This document shows positions 14,067 to 20,508 of a DNA stretch of 25,101 nucleotides, in pieces (positions within the stretch are counted from its first letter, which is position 1; the number at the start of each line of letters is the position of its first letter). The notes below the pieces were generated by a model. That model did no database searches. It saw only the letters and a list, made by a program, of their open reading frames with translations, and was not told the origin of the DNA. The translations under genes and the position numbers were made by a program. The DNA comes from Oscillospiraceae bacterium (lineage in GTDB: Bacteria; Bacillota; Clostridia; Oscillospirales; JAKOTC01), in contig DAOPZJ010000038.1 in NCBI GenBank assembly GCA_035353335.1, forward strand, positions 1 to 25,101. Reading direction: 5' to 3'.

Positions 14067-14528
14067 TCAATAACGCTCCTTCATTTCCCGCTCGATGTCG
14101 CGGTCAGCCGATTTTCTGGCTTCGGTATCGCGTTTGTCGTGCAGTTTTTTGCCTTTGCAAAGCCCGATTTCGGCTTTGATGCGGCCATCCTTAAAATAGA
14201 GAGACAAGGGGATCAGAGTCAGGCCTTCCTGTTTAATCTGCCCGTAAAGCTTTAAGATTTCGTTTTTATGCATCAAAAGAGGGCGGTCACGGCGCGGGTC
14301 CTGATTGAAAATATTGCCCTGTTCATAGGGGCTGATATGTACCCCTTTCAGAAGCAAAATACCTTTTTCGACATCGCACCAGGCGTCTTTGAGGTTGACG
14401 TTGCCCGCGCGCACCGATTTGACCTCGGTGCCGGCAAGCGAAATTCCGGCCTCGTATTTCTCGAGAACGAAATAGTCGTGATATGCCTTGCGGTTTTCGG
14501 TGATCGTGCGATTGGTCTTTTTTTGCAT
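14067..14528 (-). CDS. smpB: SsrA-binding protein SmpB
   Basis: A 153-residue RNA-binding protein that brings tmRNA to stalled ribosomes for trans-translation. Seen: N-terminal NRKAYHDYFVLEKYEAGISLAGTEVKS, SVRAGNVNLKDAW, HISPYEQGN, and the basic tail KGKKLHDKRDTEARKSADRDIEREMKERY that enters the decoding channel. Length is normal. AAGGA precedes the ATG. The tmRNA gene itself is not in this window. The gene is 122 bp downstream of recR on the same strand and is followed directly by the hydrolase. Confidence 0.98.
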   Translation of the reverse strand: MQKKTNRTITENRKAYHDYFVLEKYEAGISLAGTEVKSVRAGNVNLKDAWCDVEKGILLLKGVHISPYEQGNIFNQDPRRDRPLLMHKNEILKLYGQIKQEGLTLIPLSLYFKDGRIKAEIGLCKGKKLHDKRDTEARKSADRDIEREMKERY

Positions 14529-14587
14529 GATGTGTCCTTTTTAAAATGTGCGGAGAATGGTCTTCGGATTGAATCCGATATGACCAT

Positions 14588-14642
14588 TTTGTAATATGAT
14601 TTCCGCGTCTTACGGAGCGGACGGCCGATGGCCGCCCCTACG
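14588..14642 (-). repeat. GTAGGGGCGG-type dispersed intergenic repeat
   Basis: Right after the recR stop, the minus strand reads GTAGGGGCGGCC-ATC-GGCCGTCCGC, a GC-rich hairpin, then a second TCCGC/GCGGA pairing. A related TTGTAGGGGAGCGAAATTCGC stretch occurs on the same strand near 17390-17410. From memory, such elements are frequent between genes of Oscillospiraceae-like genomes. Confidence 0.5.
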
Positions 14643-14650
14643 TTGAACAA

Positions 14651-15256
14651 TTATTTATCCAGTTCGATCCGGCCTTCGATGGCGCGCAGCATGGTCATCT
14701 CGTCGGCGTATTCGAGTTCGCCGCCGACCGGGATGCCGTAGGCAAGCCGGGTCACCTTGACGCCGATGGGTTTCAGCAGGTTCGAAAGATAAATCGCAGT
14801 CACCTCGCCCTCGGCGGTCGTTCCGGTGGCGAGGATGATCTCTTTTACCGTATTGTCAGAAAGCCGCCGGACGAGCTGTTTGATAGTCAGATCGGAGGGC
14901 TTGACGTCGGAGGACGGGGAGAGCACGCCGTATAAAACGTGATAGAGGCCGTTGTATTCGCCGGTGCGCTCGACGGCGAGCATATCCTGCGGGTACTGCA
15001 CCACGCAAATCGTGGAACGGTCGCGGTCCTCGCTTTTGCAGATCGGGCAGACATCCTCGTCGCTGAGATTTTGGCAGATCGAACAACGGCGGATGCGCCC
15101 GGTGCAGGTGATAATCGTGTCTGCCAGCTTTTTCGAGATGTCCTTGGGCAGACCGAGAATATGCAGGGCGATACGGCGGGCGTTTTTACCGCCGATGCCC
15201 GGCAGTTTCCGAAACTGCTCGGTCAGCTCCTCAAGCGCCGTGATTTCGTAACGCAT
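14651..15256 (-). CDS. recR: Recombination protein RecR
   Basis: A 201-residue ring-forming DNA-repair protein that loads RecA on gapped DNA with RecF/RecO. Seen: helix-hairpin-helix LPGIGGKNARRIA (18-30), a four-Cys zinc finger (Cys58, Cys61, Cys70, Cys73), the Toprim segment ICVVQYPQDMLAVERTGEYNGLYHVL, and the C-terminal Walker-B-like region with YGIPVGGELEYADEMTMLRA. The length is normal. Its ATG overlaps the ybaB stop by one base (TAATG), so translation is coupled. Confidence 0.98.
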   Translation of the reverse strand: MRYEITALEELTEQFRKLPGIGGKNARRIALHILGLPKDISKKLADTIITCTGRIRRCSICQNLSDEDVCPICKSEDRDRSTICVVQYPQDMLAVERTGEYNGLYHVLYGVLSPSSDVKPSDLTIKQLVRRLSDNTVKEIILATGTTAEGEVTAIYLSNLLKPIGVKVTRLAYGIPVGGELEYADEMTMLRAIEGRIELDK

Positions 15257-15627
15257 TAAAGTTGGGGCATACCCGGCATGCCGGGCATGTTCATGCCGGG
15301 CATTCCTCCGCTGATCGAGGACATGGTCTTTTCGCTGTCCTCATCGACCTTGCGGGTACACTCGTTGACCGCGCCGATGATCAGATCGGAAAGCATTTCG
15401 ACGTCTTCGGGGTCGACGACTTCGGGCGAAATCTTCAGGGCGGTGACCTGATGCTTTCCGTCCATGGTCAGTTCGACCGCGCCGCCGCCGACGCTGACGC
15501 TGTAGCTGCGCTGCGCAAGTTCATCCTGCGCCGCGGCCATCTGCTCCTGCATCTGCTGAGCCTGTTTCAAAATTTGATTCATGTTGGAGGGCATACCGCC
15601 GCCCTGTCTCGGGATGTTCGCTTTCAT
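15256..15627 (-). CDS. ybaB: YbaB/EbfC family nucleoid-associated protein
   Basis: A 123-residue small DNA-binding protein that dimerises through a tweezer-like fold. Seen: N-terminal MNQILKQAQQMQEQMAAAQDELAQ, the beta-core VSVGGGAVELTMDGKHQVTALKISPEVV, DVEMLSDLIIGAVNE, and a Met/Gly/Pro-rich tail. AAAGG lies 9 bp before the ATG. Its place between dnaX and recR is the classic conserved order. The first ~10 residues (KANIPRQGGG) are typical of clostridial members. Confidence 0.96.
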   Translation of the reverse strand: MKANIPRQGGGMPSNMNQILKQAQQMQEQMAAAQDELAQRSYSVSVGGGAVELTMDGKHQVTALKISPEVVDPEDVEMLSDLIIGAVNECTRKVDEDSEKTMSSISGGMPGMNMPGMPGMPQL

Positions 15628-15650
15628 GGTTTCGGCCTTTCTTAAAAGGA

Positions 15651-17198
15651 TTATTCTTTGACGTTCAGTTTGATATTTTTTGCCTGCGCCGTCTCAATGA
15701 CTTTATCGAGCGGATCGGCGGATTTCTTTTCGTCTGATTTACAATCAGATGCCGTATAGATACCGATTTTTTTGAATTCGTTATCCAAGCCGAACACCGT
15801 ATCGACCGCGCCGCGCAATTTTGTCAGATTGCTGTCGCGGGTTAAAAGAGACCTTAAAAACTGGTTCGGCGAATCGATTAATATCTTGCCGCCGCATTTG
15901 TAGGCGCTTGAACCGTTTAAAATGCCGTATAAACCCGGTTCGTCCGAAGCTATTCTTGTCAGAATATCCTGCCATTCGGCAAGCGGCTCCGTCGTACCGT
16001 CGTCTTTGGCCTCGGTCTTTTCCGATTTTACGGTTTCACTTTTTGCGGAGCGTTCCGGTTCGGCTTTTTTTGGTTCAGGAGCGGGTGCGGATTTTGCGGG
16101 AGTTTCCGCGGGTTTGGGTTCGGCTGCGCATTCCGTGCTGCGGCAGAGCTTAATAATCAAAAGCTGAATGTCAAGACGAGGCGCGACACTGCGTCCGATG
16201 CGCTCAAAACAATCTTGAATCGCCGCCACACAGCCGCTTATTTCGTCGTAACTCACCTTTACGGCCAGTTTGCGGGCTTCATCGCCGCGAACCCCTTCGG
16301 AACCTGCAGCGCCGATTTTGCATAATAACAATTCCCGGTAAAATTCGAGCAGTTCTTCGCATAGGCGCTCGGGGTCGATGCCGTCGGCATAAATGCGCTC
16401 GAAACACGCGGTCGCCTTTGCAAGGTCTTTTTTTGAAAATGCCTCAGCGAGTTCGGCAATATGTTCACCGGTGGCGATTCCGAGAGTCTTTGCCGCCATT
16501 TGGGCAGTGATGGTCTCACCGCTTCCGGCACAGAGCTCCAACATCGAGATGGCGTCGCGCATCGCGCCGTCGGCGGCTGCGGCGAGCAGCAAAGCGGCGT
16601 CGGGTTCGAGCGGGATCTGCTCGTTCTTTGCGATATTTAATAATAAATCCGCCATTTCCGAAGCGGGGATGCGGCGGAAATCATAGCGCTGACAGCGGGA
16701 GAGTATCGTCATCGGGAGTTTTTGGATCTCGGTGGTCGCTAAAATGAATTTGACGTGCGCCGGCGGTTCCTCCAGAGTTTTTAAAAGCGCGTTAAAGGCA
16801 GAAGGCGAGAGCATATGCACTTCGTCGATGATATAGATGCGGTATTTGACCTGCGCCGGGGCGAAAATCACCTCATCGCGCAGTTCGCGTATATAGTCCA
16901 CGCCATTATTGGAAGCGGCGTCGATTTCGCAGATGTCGGCGGTCGATCCCTCCGCAATTGCGAGACAACTCCTGCATTTGCAGCACGGTTCGCCGTTAAC
17001 CGGCGATTCACAGTTGACGGCTTTGGCCAAAATGCGGGCGCAGGTGGTTTTGCCGGTTCCGCGCACGCCGGTGAACAGATAGGCATGTCCGGTCTGGCCC
17101 AATGCGGTTTGATTTTTCAACGCACGGACGATGTACGGCTGCCCGATGACGTCACCGAACGTCTGCGGGCGGTATTTGCGATATAATGCTTTGTACAT
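15651..17198 (-). CDS. dnaX: DNA polymerase III subunit gamma/tau
   Basis: A 515-residue clamp-loader ATPase. Seen: MYKALYRKYRPQTFGDVIGQ, Walker A GVRGTGKT (44-51), zinc-binding Cys63, Cys72, Cys75, Cys78, Walker B IIDEVHML (123-130), the SRC motif with Arg168 (arginine finger), clamp-loader domains II-III to about residue 355, a Pro/Ala/Glu/Lys linker (356-405), and a C-terminal tau-type domain. The length fits Bacillota DnaX. AAGGGG precedes the ATG. It begins the dnaX-ybaB-recR operon, downstream of the SRP RNA gene. A run of seven A inside the linker may give a short gamma form. Confidence 0.98.
   Translation of the reverse strand: MYKALYRKYRPQTFGDVIGQPYIVRALKNQTALGQTGHAYLFTGVRGTGKTTCARILAKAVNCESPVNGEPCCKCRSCLAIAEGSTADICEIDAASNNGVDYIRELRDEVIFAPAQVKYRIYIIDEVHMLSPSAFNALLKTLEEPPAHVKFILATTEIQKLPMTILSRCQRYDFRRIPASEMADLLLNIAKNEQIPLEPDAALLLAAAADGAMRDAISMLELCAGSGETITAQMAAKTLGIATGEHIAELAEAFSKKDLAKATACFERIYADGIDPERLCEELLEFYRELLLCKIGAAGSEGVRGDEARKLAVKVSYDEISGCVAAIQDCFERIGRSVAPRLDIQLLIIKLCRSTECAAEPKPAETPAKSAPAPEPKKAEPERSAKSETVKSEKTEAKDDGTTEPLAEWQDILTRIASDEPGLYGILNGSSAYKCGGKILIDSPNQFLRSLLTRDSNLTKLRGAVDTVFGLDNEFKKIGIYTASDCKSDEKKSADPLDKVIETAQAKNIKLNVKE
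16036..16071 (-). other. Candidate programmed -1 frameshift site in dnaX
   Basis: Codons CCA AAA AAA GCC (residues 376-379) contain the in-frame heptamer A AAA AAA, the type used for -1 slippage. In the -1 frame translation continues for nine codons (SRTGTLRKK) and stops at TGA (16036-16038), giving a predicted 387-residue gamma-like product that lacks the tau region. It sits in the linker after domain III, as in Escherichia coli dnaX. Only a weak CGGA/TCCG hairpin follows, and no clear upstream Shine-Dalgarno stimulator is seen. Confidence 0.55.
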
Positions 17199-17417
17199 AC
17201 TGCTGCCCCTTTTGCCGGCATGATGCCGGTTTCAAACATTATAGGACCCGCATCTCATTCGCCGCACAGCGCGCGTTTCCGACCTCGATTTTTATCTTAG
17301 GGAATGCTTTTTATGCGGTCGCGGGACGAGCGACGAGGGCGTTCCCGTCCCTGTCTCCAGCGCATGGGCTTCGCACAGATTGACGCGCGAATTTCGCTCC
17401 CCTACAATAATGAAATT
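17199..17417. other. Non-coding spacer between dnaX and SRP RNA
   Basis: No convincing gene. It holds a TGCCGGCATGATGCCGG hairpin close to dnaX, a GC-rich region of short inverted and direct repeats (GGGACGAGCGACGAGGG; GGGAACG... CGTCCC) and, next to the SRP RNA 3' end on the minus strand, TTGTAGGGGAGCG, related to the repeat after recR. ACAAT-TTCATT-ATTGT may be a weak SRP RNA terminator. Confidence 0.5.
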
Positions 17418-17545
17418 GTCCGCCGGTACGGAGGTGCAAGCGCACCGCATCGCACAGACACTGGCGTTTAATGCTGCTCGGTTCCCCGCCTGACATGGTT
17501 CACGCCGGTCTGCCGCGCAGGGCCTGCACCCCCTTACCGGCGGAC
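17418..17545 (-). ncRNA. ffs: Signal recognition particle RNA (small 4.5S-type)
   Basis: On the minus strand the conserved apical loop region GTCAGGCGGGGAACCGAGCAGC (+ strand 17473-17494) carries the GTCAGG bulge, GGAA tetraloop and AGCAGC strand that bind Ffh. The ends pair perfectly (GTCCGCCGGTA with TACCGGCGGAC), and further paired blocks (GGGTGCA/TGCACCT, CAGAC/GTCTG, CGGCGT/ACGCC) form one long rod. About 128 nt, with no room for an Alu domain since the promoter abuts the 5' end. It lies just upstream of dnaX, a common location in Bacillota. Confidence 0.93.
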
Positions 17546-17560
17546 ATTTTCACCTTGTCC

Positions 17561-17589
17561 ATTATATATGATTTTATATCGTTTTGCAA
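17561..17589 (-). promoter_or_regulatory. Promoter of the SRP RNA
   Basis: TTGCAA (17584-17589), a 17-bp spacer and TATAAT (17561-17566) on the minus strand. The start would be near 17554, a few bases before the first paired base of the RNA. Between this promoter and the gene at 17824 there is only an ACCGT-TGAA-ACGGT hairpin (17720-17733), and a TTGACA at 17744 without a clear -10. Confidence 0.8.
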
Positions 17590-17823
17590 GCGTACCCCTT
17601 TACATTTCACAACTCGTTGTGATAAAATAAAACCGCATGACGAATCGTCCTGCGCCATTTTCGGTTATAACGGGAATGGACGGGCAGACGGCGGCATAAA
17701 ATGCTGATAGAATCCTTCCACCGTTGAAACGGTCCCCCTCCCTTTGACACCGTGATGTAAACATTACGGCGGGAGGCAAGAAATCATTTTTTTACCGGGC
17801 GGATGACATAAGGAGGAGAAAAC

Positions 17824-18276
17824 ATGACGATCACAGTCGAGGCAATCAAGAAGCAGATCGATGAAAAAAACGCACAGCTCCCCGAACTGCTGAAAAAGCA
17901 GTATGCCGCTTTGGCCGAAATCGGCAGAAAAGCGATCGAGGAGGAAAATCCCGAGCGGTTCGGCGACGAATTCACCAAGTATAACGAGACCAAAACCGGT
18001 ATTGAAGCCATCAAGGCCGAACTCGAGACCCTGAACGCCGACCTCGCGAAAGCCGAAGAGGAGAAAAAGGCACTGATGGAGAAATCCACCTGCCGGGCCT
18101 GCGGTTTTGTCAATCCCGAGGGCTATAGTTTCTGCCGCCAGTGCGGAAAGAAACTCGGCGAACCTCCTCCCGCTCCGACCGTCGATGCCCCCAAACCGAT
18201 GTTTTGCATCCACTGCGGAACGCCGGTCGTCGCAGGCGCGAAATTCTGCAGCGGCTGCGGAAAACCATTGGCGTGA
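17824..18276 (+). CDS. Coiled-coil protein with two zinc ribbons
   Basis: A 150-residue protein of unknown role. Seen: an N-terminal Glu/Lys/Ala-rich helical region (about 5-87) predicted to form a coiled coil, then two zinc-ribbon knuckle pairs: Cys90/Cys93 with Cys104/Cys107 (CRACGFVNPEGYSFCRQCGKKL), and Cys128/Cys131 with Cys142/Cys145 (CIHCGTPVVAGAKFCSGCGKPL). A Pro-rich linker (112-126) separates them. All eight ligands are present. Such proteins often act as adaptors through protein contacts. AGGAGG lies 8 bp before the ATG, and a terminator follows, so it seems monocistronic. Confidence 0.85.
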   Translation: MTITVEAIKKQIDEKNAQLPELLKKQYAALAEIGRKAIEEENPERFGDEFTKYNETKTGIEAIKAELETLNADLAKAEEEKKALMEKSTCRACGFVNPEGYSFCRQCGKKLGEPPPAPTVDAPKPMFCIHCGTPVVAGAKFCSGCGKPLA

Positions 18277-18293
18277 ATACATTTTCGGCGATC

Positions 18294-18321
18294 AAGCGCC
18301 GCGGGCGTACCTGCGGCGCTT
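18294..18321 (+). terminator. Rho-independent terminator after the zinc-ribbon gene
   Basis: A perfect 9-bp stem AAGCGCCGC/GCGGCGCTT with a 10-nt loop, followed by TGTATTTTTT. Confidence 0.85.
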
Positions 18322-18363
18322 TGTATTTTTTAAACGAAGAAGATCAGTTCCGGGGGAGTAGAG

Positions 18364-19404
18364 TTGAATTTTACCATTCAAAGGTGCGGCAGTGCGGAGT
18401 ATTCACAGATGCTTGTGATGTTGAACACCGCATTTGGGCACTCAGGCGAGACCTGGTTTGAAGAGAATCTATCCAACTGCACACCCTTCGAAAAAGATGC
18501 TCAAGCTAACGAAATCGCCAATCATTTTATCGCTGTTTCGGAACATCAGGTAATCGGTGCTGTGGGTGCGTACCCGGTTGATTGGGCAGTTTCTTTCGGG
18601 GACAAGAAGTATGCTGTGAAAGCTTACGGAATCGGACAAGTCAGCTGTTTGCCGGAATACCGCAACAGAGGGGTCATGACAGGGTTATTAAACGCTGCGG
18701 CAAGCGAAATGAGCGCACGGGGCTGCACGGTTTCATTTTTAGGCGGTGACAGATGGCGTTACAGTCATTTCGGTTATGATTTCGGCGGAAACTGTGCAGA
18801 GTTTTATTTTTCACAAAACAGGCTGGGAAAGAGCCCCGATTCTCATCTTTCCGTTTGTGACAGAATAGCCAATAAAAACGATATCCCGCTCTTGAATTCG
18901 ATGTATGAGCAGCTCCCTTCTTATACCAAACGGGATACGCACACGTGGGAAAAACAGATGAAGCGGAAAGACGTCACCTTTTTGATAGGCCTGCAAGAAG
19001 AGCAAACCGCATATATCGGCATTAAAAATAAAAAATGCGCAGAGTGTTCGGGGAATCCCAAAGGAATTATTTCTCTGTTGTATGCGTACATGAAGAAGCA
19101 TGAAGTCAGCGATATTCGTGTATGTTATCCGTTCGCAGACGATGCGGCGGCGCAAACACTGCATCAATATTGTTCATGGCTGAATGTCTCCGCTTTCGGT
19201 CTGGTGGCATTTCATAATGCGGATGCTCTGTTTGAGCAATTTACCCCGGTGGTGAAGGAACAACTCGGCAGCGGTATATACAATCTCAACGCGGAGCAGC
19301 GCATCTCTGTGCTCAGAGGATTATTCGGTTACCTATACAACCCGCAGAAAACCATTAACTTAAAACCTCTCTGCGCATGGATCGCCCCTTTAGACCATAT
19401 TTAG
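18364..19404 (+). CDS. GNAT family N-acetyltransferase, Eis-like
   Basis: A 346-residue acetyltransferase that would use acetyl-CoA. Seen: VSCLPEYRNRGVMTGLLNAA (93-112) with the acetyl-CoA pyrophosphate-binding RxxG-x-x motif (Arg100-Gly103), GCTVSFLGGDRWRYSHFGYDFGG (GNAT beta-5 region with the common YxxFGY signature), and a long C-terminal half of the kind found in Eis/YitI-type two-domain enzymes. The substrate is unknown (amine or aminoglycoside in relatives). The start is TTG with GGGGGAG 5 bp upstream. Codon use is more AT-rich than its neighbours, possibly a sign of later acquisition. Confidence 0.85.
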   Translation: MNFTIQRCGSAEYSQMLVMLNTAFGHSGETWFEENLSNCTPFEKDAQANEIANHFIAVSEHQVIGAVGAYPVDWAVSFGDKKYAVKAYGIGQVSCLPEYRNRGVMTGLLNAAASEMSARGCTVSFLGGDRWRYSHFGYDFGGNCAEFYFSQNRLGKSPDSHLSVCDRIANKNDIPLLNSMYEQLPSYTKRDTHTWEKQMKRKDVTFLIGLQEEQTAYIGIKNKKCAECSGNPKGIISLLYAYMKKHEVSDIRVCYPFADDAAAQTLHQYCSWLNVSAFGLVAFHNADALFEQFTPVVKEQLGSGIYNLNAEQRISVLRGLFGYLYNPQKTINLKPLCAWIAPLDHI

Positions 19405-19500
19405 ATTGGATCATAACAGATGCGCAATGCGCGCCTGAAAAACTTTATCGTAACCGCGGACGCGCAATGCGTACCCTACATTAATCAGGAGGAACAACAA

Positions 19501-20508
19501 ATGAGTACCACCATCATTCCCGAGGGCTACAAATCGTCGCTTTCCCTGTATGAGACCCAGCGTGCCATCAGTTTTATCAAGCGCTCGTTTCAGGACAAGC
19601 TGTGCGCTTCGCTCAACCTGAAGCGCGTTTCGGCACCGCTGTTCGTCGACAAAAATTCCGGCATCAACGACGATTTGAACGGTGTGGAACGCGCTGTGAC
19701 CTTCGACATCAAGGACACGGGACTGACAGGCGTGGTGGTGCATTCGCTCGCCAAGTGGAAGCGGCTCGCTTTATGGCGTTACGGCTTCGGCATGCTCGAG
19801 GGTCTCGTGACCGACATGAACGCGATCAGGCGCGATGAGGATCTGGACAACCTCCACTCGGTCTACACCGACCAGTGGGACTGGGAGCTCGTGATCGACA
19901 GAAAGCACCGCACCGAGGAGTTTTTAAAACAGACCGTTGAGAAAGAAGTCGGCGCAATCTGCGATACCCTCGACGAATTGAAAGCGATATTCCCGCAGAT
20001 CACGGTGGATTTATGCCGCCGGGTCAGCTTCGTGACGACGCAGGAACTCGAAGACCGATATCCGAATCTGACGCCGAAACAACGGGAAAACGAATATCTG
20101 AAACAGCACAAGACCGCTTTTATTATGCAGATCGGGGGAAAGCTGAAGTCCGGACAGCGCCACGACGGCCGCGCGCCCGATTATGACGACTGGACGCTGA
20201 ACGGCGACATCGTATTTTATAACGACCTGCTCGGCTGCGCGTTCGAAATCTCTTCGATGGGCATCCGCGTGGATAAAAAGATGCTCGAAAAACAACTTGA
20301 AGAAGCCGGTGCGAACGACCGCAAAAAGTTTTATTTCCACAAGCTGCTGCTCGATAATACCTTGCCGCTGTCAATGGGCGGCGGTATCGGCCAGTCTCGG
20401 CTGTGTATGCTTCTTTTGGATAAGGCCCATATCGGTGAAGTGCAGGCCTCGCTTTGGGATCATGATACGACGGAAACGTGTGAAAAGGCAGGGGTGATTC
20501 TGTTATGA
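19501..20508 (+). CDS. asnA: Aspartate-ammonia ligase (asparagine synthetase A)
   Basis: A 335-residue class II tRNA-synthetase-like enzyme: aspartate + NH3 + ATP gives asparagine + AMP + PPi. Seen: YETQRAISFIKRSFQDKL, VSAPLFVDKNSGINDDLNG (active-site loop), VVHSLAKWKRLALWRYGF, GLVTDMNAIRRDEDLDNLHSVYTDQWDWE, and motif 3-like GGGIGQSRLCMLLLDKAHIGEVQ. Length matches the family. The ATG has AGGAGG 7 bp upstream; the open frame before it lacks an RBS. It overlaps glnN by four bases (ATGA), so translation is coupled. The 96-bp gap before it carries GCGCAATGCG twice and no recognisable riboswitch. Confidence 0.97.
   Translation: MSTTIIPEGYKSSLSLYETQRAISFIKRSFQDKLCASLNLKRVSAPLFVDKNSGINDDLNGVERAVTFDIKDTGLTGVVVHSLAKWKRLALWRYGFGMLEGLVTDMNAIRRDEDLDNLHSVYTDQWDWELVIDRKHRTEEFLKQTVEKEVGAICDTLDELKAIFPQITVDLCRRVSFVTTQELEDRYPNLTPKQRENEYLKQHKTAFIMQIGGKLKSGQRHDGRAPDYDDWTLNGDIVFYNDLLGCAFEISSMGIRVDKKMLEKQLEEAGANDRKKFYFHKLLLDNTLPLSMGGGIGQSRLCMLLLDKAHIGEVQASLWDHDTTETCEKAGVILL

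Noticed and set aside
17471..17707. 78-codon plus-strand open frame over the SRP RNA
   Set aside because: It is antisense to the SRP RNA and its promoter, with no RBS.
17764..18282. 172-codon minus-strand open frame opposite the zinc-ribbon gene
   Set aside because: The plus-strand frame has eight ordered zinc-binding cysteines, AGGAGG and a terminator.
19405..19500. Riboswitch or T-box before asnA
   Set aside because: Only two GCGCAATGCG repeats are seen; there is no T-box sequence, terminator or known aptamer pattern.
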